Shown here in pieces: positions 40,354 to 47,791 of a stretch of DNA of 64,000 nucleotides. Both the position numbers and the translations under genes were made by a program. Under the pieces are notes generated by a model. It was not told the origin of the DNA. It saw only the letters and a list, made by a program, of their open reading frames with translations, and searched no databases. The stretch comes from JBDTSW01 sp963807385 (lineage in GTDB: Bacteria; Actinomycetota; Thermoleophilia; Solirubrobacterales; 70-9): assembly GCA_963807385.1 (NCBI GenBank), contig CAWEBQ010000002.1:434001-498000 (forward strand), given 5' to 3'. Position 1 is the stretch's first letter. The number at the start of each line of letters is the position of its first letter.

Positions 40354-40514
40354 AAACCCTGGCACCGACCCCCTCGGAGGCCGACGTGGACCTACGAGGG
40401 CTGTCGCCTCACGGAATCTTTTACTTACCTGCGGGGCGACCCCTTCTGAGCACCCCTGGACCGGGGAAGGCGCGGCTCGGGCGCGCCTCAGAAAAAAGAA
40501 GGAGGGCCTGAGCG

Positions 40515-40760
40515 ATGAGTGAGGCCCAAAGGCAGTACGAGGGCGCGGTCGGGGTTGCGGACGCGGCGCTCGAGCTGTACGTCGATCACGCCACCGACAC
40601 CAACTTCCGTCGCTGGCGGGACGCCTCGGACATCGCGATCAAGTGGCACCGCGCCACCCGGCTTGAGCCCGACGCGCGCGCCGACGATGAGGAGGACCCA
40701 CTTGCCGAGTTCGACGCCCTGGCGCGGCAACGCCAGGTGGCGGAAGCCGCTAGTGGCTGA
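40515..40760 (+). CDS. Small acidic hypothetical protein
   Basis: 81 residues from ATG 40515, with GGAGGG well placed. 'YEGAVGVADAALELYVDHA' and 'RRWRDASDIAIKWHRATRL' form helices, then an acidic tail 'DDEEDPLAEFDAL'. It is the last gene of the rightward set before the leftward cargo block. Function unknown. Confidence 0.55.
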   Translation: MSEAQRQYEGAVGVADAALELYVDHATDTNFRRWRDASDIAIKWHRATRLEPDARADDEEDPLAEFDALARQRQVAEAASG

Positions 40761-40776
40761 GGCGGGCGTCAGGCGG

Positions 40777-41475
40777 CTACGGACAGCCGCCCTGGCCAGA
40801 CGGGCCGCAGCGATAGCTGATGCCTTCGAGCGAGACCCATTCCCTGGCGTTCGCCACGGGCGGGTAGTTCTGGACAATTTGCACCGCTCCAAACTGCTTT
40901 ACGTCGATGCTTCCAGCGGCGCTGTTGGAGACCGTCTCGAAGAGAGAACTGTGTTCGGGTCGGTATCCGGCGGGCAGGTGAAGGGTGTGGAAGCCGACAA
41001 CGGTGCGGCTATTAACGTCATTGTCCTGGCAGTCCGTGGAAGTCCCGTTGACTGCCTTGATCAGTCCCCTGAAGTGGACGACCCCGGTGGCGTCGCGGAA
41101 GTACGCCGCAGGGCTACGATCGCCACCAACGTTGGTCCAGTTACAGACCGCCCCGATTCCATCATTGTTCAGTTCCATCGGGTGCCACCCTTCCGACCCC
41201 GGCAGCACGAAGTCGGTGGAGTCCTTGCCGTCAAGCAGCTCGGAGTCGCCCGCCGTCGGAACCTCACCGAGCTGCGACTCGTCCAGGTCCTCTCCCGTGA
41301 GGTTGTCGTCCTTCACATCCTGGGACTTCACCTGCCCGTCCTTGATGTGCTTGGACTTGACCGAGTTGTTCGGCAAATTGATCGCCGCGTAGCTGGCACC
41401 TCCCAGGGCGACGAACAGCGCCACCACCGAGACGACGTTGGCGAAGCTCAGGTGCGGACCAATACGTGCGAGCAA
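40777..41475 (-). CDS. Thermoleophilia-type secreted surface protein
   Basis: 232 residues. The N-terminus 'FANVVSVVALFVALGGASYAA' is a signal/anchor typical of a large paralog family in Solirubrobacterales, followed by the family repeat style 'NLPNNSVKSKHIKDGQVKSQDVKDD' (split here) and 'ELLDGKDSTDFV'. The C-terminal 130 residues form a beta-rich domain with two Cys pairs. It should be exported and act at the surface. The gene is a strong taxonomic marker and is cargo of the element. Confidence 0.75.
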   Translation of the reverse strand: MLARIGPHLSFANVVSVVALFVALGGASYAAINLPNNSVKSKHIKDGQVKSQDVKDDNLTGEDLDESQLGEVPTAGDSELLDGKDSTDFVLPGSEGWHPMELNNDGIGAVCNWTNVGGDRSPAAYFRDATGVVHFRGLIKAVNGTSTDCQDNDVNSRTVVGFHTLHLPAGYRPEHSSLFETVSNSAAGSIDVKQFGAVQIVQNYPPVANAREWVSLEGISYRCGPSGQGGCP

Positions 41476-41610
41476 GACAGACCTCCCCGGTCGGCCGAGA
41501 GGCCTATTCCCCCCGCCCCGGCTAGTCCGACCCTCTCACCGCGTAGGTGGCCGTGTCAAGGGCGTGCCATCGTTCATTCCCGGGCGGACGGTGAGCTGAT
41601 GCGCCGTGGC

Positions 41611-42006
41611 CTACTCCGACAGCCCGACGGCTTCAAGGGCGTCCTCGCGGTGGTGGAACGCCTGAAAGCGGATTACCAAGCCTCCCCTGAAGCTCCACAC
41701 CTGGAAGTACCGTATCTCGCCGGGAGCGCCGCTTCCCTTCCCTATTCCCCGCTGCCGCACTGCGACCACCACACTGTCGCCCGCCTCGATGAGCTCGTCG
41801 GCGGTCAGCGTCAAGTCGGTCACGGCGCTCAGCCAATCCCGCGTGAACTCGCTGACCCCGTCCAAGCCGATATAGCGGCGCGAACCGACGCGCTCAAGGG
41901 GAACGAGGACGATGTCGGGGTCGTAGAGACCTGTGCCCGCCGAGAGGTTCCCCTTCTCCCACTCCTCGAAGACACGCCGCACGGCCTCCACGTTCCCCTC
42001 CGACAT
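41611..42006 (-). CDS. SnoaL-like (NTF2-fold) protein, copy 1
   Basis: 131 residues beginning 'MSEGNVEAVRRVFEEWEKGN', with 'WLSAVTDLTLTADELIEAGDSVVV', 'RGKGSGAP'-like loop and 'FRGGLVIRF'. This is the common SnoaL/DUF4440 cone fold of small ligand-binding or isomerase-like proteins. It follows a paralog on the same strand after a 3-bp gap, so the two are co-transcribed and may form heterodimers. Substrate unknown. Confidence 0.75.
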   Translation of the reverse strand: MSEGNVEAVRRVFEEWEKGNLSAGTGLYDPDIVLVPLERVGSRRYIGLDGVSEFTRDWLSAVTDLTLTADELIEAGDSVVVAVRQRGIGKGSGAPGEIRYFQVWSFRGGLVIRFQAFHHREDALEAVGLSE

Positions 42007-42009
42007 CGC

Positions 42010-42402
42010 CTACTCCGACAGCCCGGCGGCTTCGAGGGCATCCGCCCTGGTTTGAAAAAGGTCCCAGCGAATGATCCGGTCGCCACGAAACGTCCAGAGC
42101 TGCGGGTTCTCGTTTTCGAATGGTGCGCCGCTCCCTTTGCCACGACCGCGCTCGCTCAGGATGACGACGACGGCGGGCCCCGCATCAATGAGCTCCTCGG
42201 CCTTGATGCTGTACTCGTCCCAGGTACCCCAGTAGCGGCGGGAGGCCTGGATGACCGCATCGCGTCCCACGTAGACGCTGTCCAGGTCCGGGACCGCCGA
42301 GCCGCCACGCAGATCCCATACGACGTAGTCGTCAAGCATTGCCCAGAAGGTGTCCACGTCTGCGACTCCCCGCCGAACCCGCTCCACGTTCTCCTCCGAC
42401 AT
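42010..42402 (-). CDS. SnoaL-like (NTF2-fold) protein, copy 2
   Basis: 130 residues from ATG 42402. It shares with copy 1 the start 'MSEENVERVRRG', the 'RGKGSGAPFE' loop and the end 'DALEAAGLSE', showing tandem duplication followed by divergence in the middle. NTF2-like fold; function unknown. It leads the two-gene unit. Confidence 0.72.
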   Translation of the reverse strand: MSEENVERVRRGVADVDTFWAMLDDYVVWDLRGGSAVPDLDSVYVGRDAVIQASRRYWGTWDEYSIKAEELIDAGPAVVVILSERGRGKGSGAPFENENPQLWTFRGDRIIRWDLFQTRADALEAAGLSE

Positions 42403-42437
42403 CGCCCGCGCAGTATCCCCGAGCACGCGGTGGCCTG

Positions 42438-42612
42438 ATGCCCGCCCGCCGCGTCCAGCTCGAGCAGGCCCTCGGCACCGTCGAGCGGGTGCGTGGCGGT
42501 CTCCCAGCCGCATCAACCCCAAGTACCTCAAGTTCCGAGCCCGACACCGGGCCGTGGAGACCCAGCGGTGGGGCGCGAAGCGACTCCTGGCCGTGTGGAA
42601 AACCCGGGGTGC
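42438..42612 (+). other. Unexplained coding-like remnant
   Basis: From ATG 42438, 'MPARRVQLEQALGTVERVRGG' is plausible protein; then the frame degrades while another frame gives 'INPKYLKFRARHRAVETQRW' and 'GAKRLLAVWKTRG'. Together these suggest a small basic protein gene broken by an indel near 42500. No family recognised. Confidence 0.3.
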
Positions 42613-42717
42613 TCAGTTGTCACCGAGCTTGAGCAGGAGCCCCCACAAGACGAGGAGCCCGAGTGACAGCAGCGCGAACTTGTCCGTGGGTCCGAGCGCT
42701 GCCAGAAAATCAATCAC
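42613..42717 (-). CDS. 34-residue membrane peptide
   Basis: From GTG 42717 with a strong GAGGGGG site 8 nt upstream. The product is 'MIDFLAALGPTDKFALLSLG' followed by a hydrophobic run and 'LLKLGDN', one membrane helix with short polar ends. It is 13 bp after the secreted nuclease gene on the same strand. Holin-like, toxin-like or membrane-regulator roles are all possible. Confidence 0.45.
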   Translation of the reverse strand: MIDFLAALGPTDKFALLSLGLLVLWGLLLKLGDN

Positions 42718-42730
42718 GAGTCGGACCCCC

Positions 42731-43477
42731 TCAGAGCGAGCGGTGAAAGTGACCGCCGCACCTGTCCCACACACCCCTGTCCTTGCGTTTGGCCTCGTCA
42801 CGCGCCTTCCGGTAGGGACGGACGCGGTTGAACGGATTGCCGCCGTAGACGTAGACCTTCGCCCAGCCCTGGCGAATCTGACGCCGGCCCAGGTCGTTGC
42901 CGCCCTTCTCGACGTACCGCAGGAGCCGCCCATAGCGGTCCTTGTCGTCCTGGGTGCGGTCACGGACGAGGGTGATGCGGTTTCCGGAATGGACCATCCT
43001 CTTCAAGGATGCCGAGGCCTGAGCTCCGCCGCACTCCTCGCCGCCGTAGACCTCGGGGGTGTCGATCCCGATCAGCCGGACAGTCTTGTTCTTGCCTCCG
43101 GTTCTCACCTTCACGGTGTCGCCGTCTACGACCGACTTGAGGACGCCACGGCTGCGGCTCTCAACGGGCGGGGGATTGTGGTGGCCTCCTCCGCCGCCCC
43201 CGCTCGAGGCACCGCATGGACACGGCAGGGACTCGCAGGCCTTGCCGTCGTTGTCCCCGTCGAGGCCGTGGGGATCGCGCTGGGGCCCGCCGTGGCGCAG
43301 GAAGAAGTTCTGGGCCTGGCGCTGGGTGTTGAAGTCCGAGCAGTCCTTGTCGGCGGCTTGGGCGCTAGTCGGAACCAGCACTCCGCCGCCAGGCCACGCA
43401 CCAGCGGTTACCCCGAGCGCAATGAACGCCGCAAGGAAGGCGAGCGAGCTCTTATCGCGGGCGGTCCTGGCGGGCAT
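42731..43477 (-). CDS. Secreted Excalibur-domain thermonuclease
   Basis: 248 residues. After a signal peptide (hydrophobic 'LAFLAAFIALGVTAG', cleavage near 'AQAAD') comes an Excalibur calcium-binding motif ('DCSDFNTQRQAQNFF', 'DGDNDGKACE'). A Gly-rich linker leads to a staphylococcal-nuclease domain with 'VVDGDTVKVR', 'VRLIGIDTPE' and 'DRYGRLLRYV' carrying the expected Arg/Asp/Glu residues. It should degrade DNA or RNA outside the cell, or at the surface. Cargo of the element. Confidence 0.88.
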   Translation of the reverse strand: MPARTARDKSSLAFLAAFIALGVTAGAWPGGGVLVPTSAQAADKDCSDFNTQRQAQNFFLRHGGPQRDPHGLDGDNDGKACESLPCPCGASSGGGGGGHHNPPPVESRSRGVLKSVVDGDTVKVRTGGKNKTVRLIGIDTPEVYGGEECGGAQASASLKRMVHSGNRITLVRDRTQDDKDRYGRLLRYVEKGGNDLGRRQIRQGWAKVYVYGGNPFNRVRPYRKARDEAKRKDRGVWDRCGGHFHRSL

Positions 43478-43483
43478 CCTTGG

Positions 43484-43912
43484 CTAGTTCCCGAGGTCGC
43501 TGAGCGCGCTGGAGGAATCGTTGAACTGCTGCAGCCCATCCGCTCCGCTGACGATCGCGAGCAGGGACGCCACGATCGCCACCCATGCATACCAAGGCGA
43601 GCCTCCTCGCCCCGAGGTGAATGCCGCGATGGCAAGCGCGGCACCCGCCCCACCGAGGCCCAGCGGAAAGTAGAAGCCGAGCACCGGCATTCCAACCGCG
43701 GCCGGGAGTCCGCCGGCCACGCCGAACCCGAGCGAGAGCGCCCAGAGCGTTTCCTTAGGCGTTCCTGCCTCAGACCCGGAGTGACCTGGGTGGTAGTTCT
43801 CGGTCCATTCGGTCCCGTCCCAGTACCGAAGGCCTGGACCAGCCGGGTTCGCGTGCCATCCGGCGGGCTGCGCCGCTGCGGCCTCGGCCATCTCCACCAC
43901 GTCTTCGGTCAT
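43484..43912 (-). CDS. DUF2510 membrane protein
   Basis: 142 residues. The N-terminal 'PAGWHANPAGPGLRYWDGTEWT' block is the DUF2510 motif, an actinobacterial cytoplasmic-face module. Three to four membrane helices follow (residues about 55-130). It is 6 bp before the nuclease gene on the same strand. GGAGGAGG provides the ribosome site and is flanked by the arm of an 11-bp inverted repeat. Function unknown. Confidence 0.78.
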   Translation of the reverse strand: MTEDVVEMAEAAAAQPAGWHANPAGPGLRYWDGTEWTENYHPGHSGSEAGTPKETLWALSLGFGVAGGLPAAVGMPVLGFYFPLGLGGAGAALAIAAFTSGRGGSPWYAWVAIVASLLAIVSGADGLQQFNDSSSALSDLGN

Positions 43913-43927
43913 CGCTCACTCCTCCTC

Positions 43928-43999
43928 CAGATTGCCGGGTCTAATGGCCCAACTGTGAATGCGTTCCCCGAGCGAGTCGAACCTAGGTCCGGCAATCTG
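43928..43999 (-). promoter_or_regulatory. 11-bp inverted repeat abutting the DUF2510 ribosome site
   Basis: CAGATTGCCGG (43928-43938) and CCGGCAATCTG (43989-43999) are perfect complements 50 nt apart. On the minus-strand transcript the second arm runs directly into GAGGAGG. If transcription starts upstream, this stem could gate translation. Confidence 0.4.
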
Positions 44000-44074
44000 A
44001 CGGGACATCGACCGCTCCCCGCCTTTCCGGGGTGGGGCGTCTGCGGATTGCTCCGCGGGACCACGCGGCGGCGA

Positions 44075-44509
44075 CTACCTCTTCTGGCAGACGACTCCCT
44101 CGAAGGCTTGTCCTTCGACGCCGGACAGGTCGAAGAATCCGTACTCCCACTTGCGCGGCGAGGACGTGCCGACCGAAAACCAATCGACGGCGATGAAGCC
44201 ATCCGTCCGGTAGAAGCCGGAGATCGCCTTGTGCCTCTTAGGGCACGTGAGGACGGTGACGCTGCTCGCTCCGTCAGCCGGAACCGTCGTCGGGGAATTC
44301 GCGATGAAGTACTTAGTACCGCGTCGAGCCCGCTTCGACTGCACGGCGGCTCCGGGTGGAACCGACGAGGTCGGCTTGACGCTCTTAGCCACGCGCTCCC
44401 GTTCAAACCCTTGCTTCTTGGCCGAGTCCTCGCTGAACCCCGTACTGCCAAGCACCAACGCACCGACTGAGACAGCCGCGATGACGCCTGCGACCGACCA
44501 AACCCTCAT
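44075..44509 (-). CDS. Secreted hypothetical protein
   Basis: 144 residues from ATG 44509 with GGGAGG 10 nt upstream. Signal peptide 'VWSVAGVIAAVSVGALVLG', then a basic linker and a domain with 'YFIANSPTTVPADGASSVTVLTCP' (split here) and 'YGFFDLSGVEGQAFEGVVCQ', probably with one disulfide. Family not recognised. It is another exported cargo protein of the element. Confidence 0.6.
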   Translation of the reverse strand: MRVWSVAGVIAAVSVGALVLGSTGFSEDSAKKQGFERERVAKSVKPTSSVPPGAAVQSKRARRGTKYFIANSPTTVPADGASSVTVLTCPKRHKAISGFYRTDGFIAVDWFSVGTSSPRKWEYGFFDLSGVEGQAFEGVVCQKR

Positions 44510-44648
44510 CTCCGTTACCTCCCGTTCCCCGGGCAACACCCGGTCTGTCCACCGTAGTCCCACAACAGCGCTACGTCAACCGGCCCCCCAGCGAACTCGG
44601 TTCATCAGGATCGCTAGCCGGTCTGCGCCCTCTTTTCCGGAGGACCCC

Positions 44649-44726
44649 TTGACTCGCGACCGCCGCTGGCCCTAGGGTCGGTCGCGCAAACACAAATGGG
44701 GCCGGCGTGCGTGAACACCCGGCCCC
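44649..44726 (+). promoter_or_regulatory. Integrase promoter, operator-like repeat and leader hairpin
   Basis: TTGACT (44649-44654) and TAGGGT (44673-44678) are separated by 18 bp, a good sigma-70-type promoter. GCGACCG (44656-44662) and CGGTCGC (44679-44685) form a perfect 7-bp inverted repeat around the -10 box. A GGGGCCGG/CCGGCCCC stem (44698-44705 and 44719-44726) lies in the leader. The remaining 44564-44811 gap has no gene. Confidence 0.6.
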
Positions 44727-44811
44727 TGGCACCCGGCACAGTTCCAAACCAGGCCGGATGCGAGGGGAAGGCTATGCGCCCCGACCACCTGAACGACAGG
44801 AGGACTGACTG

Positions 44812-45966
44812 ATGGCCGCCGGAATCACCAAGCGCCACTCACGCCGCTGCAAGTCCCGGGAAGAGGGCCGGTGCAACTGCCGGCCCTCCTACGAGGCATG
44901 GGTCTACTCGCAGCGGGATGACAAGAAGATTCGCCGCACCTTCAAGCGGGAGGCCGAGGCGAAGTCCTGGCGCTCGGACGCCGTCAGGGAGCTACGCAGC
45001 GGCGCTCTCAGGGCCTCTCAGCCCACCAGGCTCAAGGAGGCGTGGGAGGAGTGGCACGAGGGCGCGAAGGCCGGCAGCATCCAGAACCGTTCGGGCGATC
45101 CGTTCAAGCCGTCCTCGATCCGTTCCTATGAACGGGCGATGCGGCTGCGCGTTCTCCCTGAGCTGGGGGCGGCGAGGCTCGGCACTATCACTCGGCCCGA
45201 CCTCCAGCGGTTTGCGGACAGCCTCCAGGCCGACGAGCTCGACGCCTCAACCGTTCAGGTCACGTTCCTACCTCTGCGGGCCATCTACCGCCGCGCAGTG
45301 TCCAGGGGGGAGGTGGCGAGCGACCCTTGCCGGGGCCTCCACCTGCCGACACCCCGGGGGCGGCGTGAGCGATTCGCAAGCCCGCTCGAGGCCGAGGCCC
45401 TGATCGCGGCGCTCCCCGAGGCCGACCAACCCATCTACGCCACGGCCTTCTACGCGGGCCTTAGACGCGGCGAGCTGATGGCGCTCACCTGGGAGAACGT
45501 AGACCTCGGCGCTGGCCTGATCCGCGTGGAATCCGGTTGGGACGACATCGAGGGCCGCATCGCGCTCAAGTCGAACGCGGGGCGGCGGCGGGTACCGATC
45601 CCGAACGTGCTCCGCCCGTTCCTGCTCAAGCTGCGCCTGGCCGCTGAGGACGACGGGCTGGTGTTCGGGGACACCGAGCCCTTCAACGCCCGCGACCTGA
45701 CAAACCGCGCGGACGATGCCTGGACAGCGGCGAGCCTCAACCGCATCACTCTGCACGAGTGTCGGCACACCTACGCCTCCCTGATGATCGCGGCCGGCGT
45801 CAACGCCAAGGCCCTCTCGACGTACATGGGCCACTCGAAGATCGCGGTGACGCTCGACCGCTACGGCCACCTGATGCCTGGGAACGAGGACGAGGCGGCG
45901 GGACTGCTGGACGCTTACCTGAGCGGAGACAGGAGGGGCACCCCCGAGGTCGCCGAAACCTGTTAG
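44812..45966 (+). CDS. int: Tyrosine recombinase (integrase) of the element
   Basis: 384 residues, ATG with AGGAGG upstream. The N-terminus has a Cys/His cluster ('HSRRCKSREEGRCNC') and an arm-binding-like domain. A SAM-like core-binding domain occupies about residues 70-190. The catalytic domain shows Arg in 'AGLRRGELMALTW', 'HECRHTYASLM' (HxxR), His in 'GHSKIAVT' and Tyr in 'DRYGHLMP'. It should recombine the rrf2-end attachment cores. It appears intact. Confidence 0.92.
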   Translation: MAAGITKRHSRRCKSREEGRCNCRPSYEAWVYSQRDDKKIRRTFKREAEAKSWRSDAVRELRSGALRASQPTRLKEAWEEWHEGAKAGSIQNRSGDPFKPSSIRSYERAMRLRVLPELGAARLGTITRPDLQRFADSLQADELDASTVQVTFLPLRAIYRRAVSRGEVASDPCRGLHLPTPRGRRERFASPLEAEALIAALPEADQPIYATAFYAGLRRGELMALTWENVDLGAGLIRVESGWDDIEGRIALKSNAGRRRVPIPNVLRPFLLKLRLAAEDDGLVFGDTEPFNARDLTNRADDAWTAASLNRITLHECRHTYASLMIAAGVNAKALSTYMGHSKIAVTLDRYGHLMPGNEDEAAGLLDAYLSGDRRGTPEVAETC

Positions 45967-45969
45967 GTA

Positions 45970-46673
45970 ATGGCCACTCTGAGCGACGACCCACACTCGG
46001 ACAGCGTTTACACGCCATCCCGCGCTGGGGCATTGGCCGGTGTCAGTGGACAGACCATCGGCCAATGGGCTCGGAACGGTTTCATCCAGCCAAACATCTA
46101 CGAGGGCAGGCCGATCAACCTCTACAGCTTCAGAGACGTAGCTGAGGCTGTCGCGGTGAAGTGGCTTCTGGATGAGCGCTTCAGCTACGAGGAGATTCGG
46201 ACCGCAATCGCACAGGCCCGCGAGGAGCATGGAAATTGGCCCCTCACGGAAGCCCCGCTCGGAATCGTCCGCCAGTCTGCGGAGGGGGATCGCGGGGTGA
46301 TCGCCCAGCGAGAAGGCCCCGTCTACGTCAACGTGAGCGGGCCACGGCGGAAGGGCCAGGTCACGCTACGGCCTGAGTTCTGGTTCAACGTCCGCGACAC
46401 GCTGCGGCGTGGCGGCTGGATCGCGAAGCAACTCAAGCTCCGGCGCATCGAGGTGACCCCGGAAAGTTAGGCGGCCTGCCCACCCTTCGGGACCGCCGTT
46501 GGGCTGTCCAGCAAGTGGCCTGGATCGCCGCTGATGAGGCAGGGGAAGCATTGCTGAAGGAGGACTATGGCCTCCGCCGCAACGAAATCCGAGAAGCCGT
46601 GCGGTGGACGGCAGCCGCGGAGGACCTAACGAAGCGGGACGGCGAGGGACTGCGTGTCCCAGCTGCTGCATGA
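45970..46673 (+). pseudogene. MerR/DUF433-type antitoxin gene with a frameshift
   Basis: The first 160 residues (from ATG 45970) contain a MerR-like HTH ('SRAGALAGVSGQTIGQWARNG') and end in one frame at 46470. The next frame continues smoothly as a DUF433 domain: 'PGKLGGLPTLRDRRWAV' and 'LLKEDYGLRRNEIREAVRW', stopping at 46671-46673. One missing base in the C run at about 46457-46460 would join them into a single antitoxin. It sits 3 bp after the integrase gene. Confidence 0.6.
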
Positions 46674-47056
46674 CGCGCATCTATCGAGCAAGACCCTCGT
46701 AGACGGCCTACGGGGCCGTGGCTATCGCATCACCACACTTCAGGATCTCGACCTCGCCGCCGAGAAGCTGGATGCGAATGTTGTCCGCAGAGCGTCGGAC
46801 TTGCTAGCTGAGGAGTTCGTTCTAGCCACGATGGACACCAGCATCCTCGAGGACAGCGGGCGGTTCGATTGGTCGCGCTACGCGGTCGCCTGGATCAAGG
46901 TTCGCCCGCACCTTCGAGGCGCTGCATTTGAGGAGGCGAAGCAGGACATCTGCCACCAGCCACGTCGAGAAGATGGCGGCCCAGAAGGTCTGGCGACCAC
47001 TTCACATATACACAGCGCTCGCGGTACAAGGCTCCGCCATCCCTCATGAGCCGTGA
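46654..47056 (+). pseudogene. PIN-like (DUF5615/VapC-type) toxin gene, probably frameshifted
   Basis: GTG 46654 lies inside the antitoxin end, the usual TA overlap. 'HDAHLSSKTLVDGLRGRGYRI' (split: 'HDAHLSSKTLV', 'LRGRGYRI'), 'LQDLDLA', 'FVLATMDTSIL' resemble PIN-like nucleases with acidic residues. After about 46950 this frame turns implausible, whereas the +1 frame gives 'HVEKMAAQKVWRPLHIYTAL' ending at 47056. An indel near 46950-46963 is likely, so the toxin may be inactive. Confidence 0.5.
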
Positions 47057-47460
47057 GTACTAAGCGCGCGCGCCAGTTGCGCGCCAGTGACCCCCCGAAC
47101 CCAGCGGTTCCAAGCGGTCAATAGCGGTACTCGGGGTGCCTGAGCGCCCCTAAGCCCGCCTAGACGCGGGACGTATTACATATGAAGTGCGGGACCGCTG
47201 AGACGGCCCAAGGTGGACTCTGGGTTAGCGCGAGGGAGAGCCGGAGCGGCCGCCCTGGCCTACTCCGCCAGCCAGGCGGCTGCGAGCGCCTCGGCTGCAT
47301 GGCTCTCCTCGGTCGGTGACAGCGCGCCGATCGGTCCCCCCTCGGCTTCGCGCGAGCCTAATCCCTCCGGCGCCGGCGGTCAAGTGCACACGAGGCGAGG
47401 CCGTTCGCTGAAGCCCCGGGTAGCCCATGGACTACCCGATGCTTCAGCGAGGCGTGAACG
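47057..47460. other. Right end of the element and host flank: arm repeats, attR, composite hairpin
   Basis: GCGCGCCAG occurs twice at 47067-47087 (11-bp period), mirroring the left end. The attachment core is at 47173-47185. At 47406-47449 a 9-bp stem (CGCTGAAGC/GCTTCAGCG) encloses a 7-bp stem (CGGGTAG/CTACCCG), which could end transcription of the leftward gene at 47461. A short minus-strand stretch at 47260-47350 reads 'GGPIGALSPTEESHAAEALA' without a start codon and may be a gene remnant. Confidence 0.6.
47173..47185 (+). other. Right attachment core (attR)
   Basis: GTATTACATATGA matches attL except for one base and in frame reads Tyr-Tyr-Ile-stop, a duplicate of the Rrf2 C-terminus. This is what recombination at the 3' end of the gene would leave. 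Confidence 0.72.
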
Positions 47461-47754
47461 CTACCCGGCGTCCCAGCGCACGGCTTCAAGCGGGATCACC
47501 CAGCCCTCGACGGAGTCCGTGTGCCGGCCCATCGGGTCGCTGCGGAGCGAGCCCTCGGTGATCTCACCGCCGACCTTCTCGACCGCCTGAAGCGCGAGGG
47601 TGCGCGCCTCGGCCTTGCCTGCCCCGCCCTCACGAAGGCGGGCGATCACCTGCTTCTGCTTGACGGAGAAGCGGCGCTCGCCGCTGGTCCCGCCCAGCTC
47701 GGAGAGGTTCTTCGGGTCGGTGAGCGCCTTGACGGCGTCGTCGATGGAGGCCAT
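47461..47754 (-). CDS. Conserved-looking hypothetical protein
   Basis: 97 residues from ATG 47754. 'IDDAVKALTDPKNLSELGG' and 'GERRFSVKQKQVIARLREGG' are helical; the end is 'GWVIPLEAVRWDAG'. No signal or membrane segment. It is divergent from cysK with 37 bp between starts; both have a TANNNT hexamer 7-8 nt before the start codon (TAGGCT here), suggesting leaderless or near-leaderless transcripts. Family not recognised. Confidence 0.6.
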   Translation of the reverse strand: MASIDDAVKALTDPKNLSELGGTSGERRFSVKQKQVIARLREGGAGKAEARTLALQAVEKVGGEITEGSLRSDPMGRHTDSVEGWVIPLEAVRWDAG

Positions 47755-47791
47755 GCATCCAGAGCCTAGTTGCCCCGCTACCTTGGACGCC

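Larger units (their letters stand above)
35747..47185. mobile_element. 11.4-kb integrated element at the 3' end of the rrf2 gene
   Basis: Bounded by TACATATGA at 35747-35755 (inside the rrf2 stop region) and at 47177-47185. Just inside each end lies a pair of GCGCGCCAG repeats, the layout of arm-type integrase sites. The interior carries a tyrosine integrase, excisionase-like and replication-initiator-like genes, short overlapping hypothetical genes, and secreted or membrane cargo. No TraB/FtsK-type transfer gene, capsid or packaging gene was recognised, so it may be a satellite, a decayed integrative plasmid or a mobilisable island. Confidence 0.82.

Noticed and set aside
43928..43999. tRNA-like segment (GGTTCGACTC on the minus strand)
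   Set aside because: The closing stem is 11 bp, and no anticodon arm or D arm of normal size can be drawn.
40519..44470. Long plus-strand frames (40519-42438 and 42350-44470)
   Set aside because: Antisense to the surface protein, SnoaL-like, nuclease and DUF2510 genes. Only the short 42438-42612 stretch looked coding-like and is listed separately.
46457..46460. Programmed frameshift in the antitoxin gene
   Set aside because: The C run has only four bases and no stimulatory stem or slippery heptamer was seen; a plain indel is simpler.
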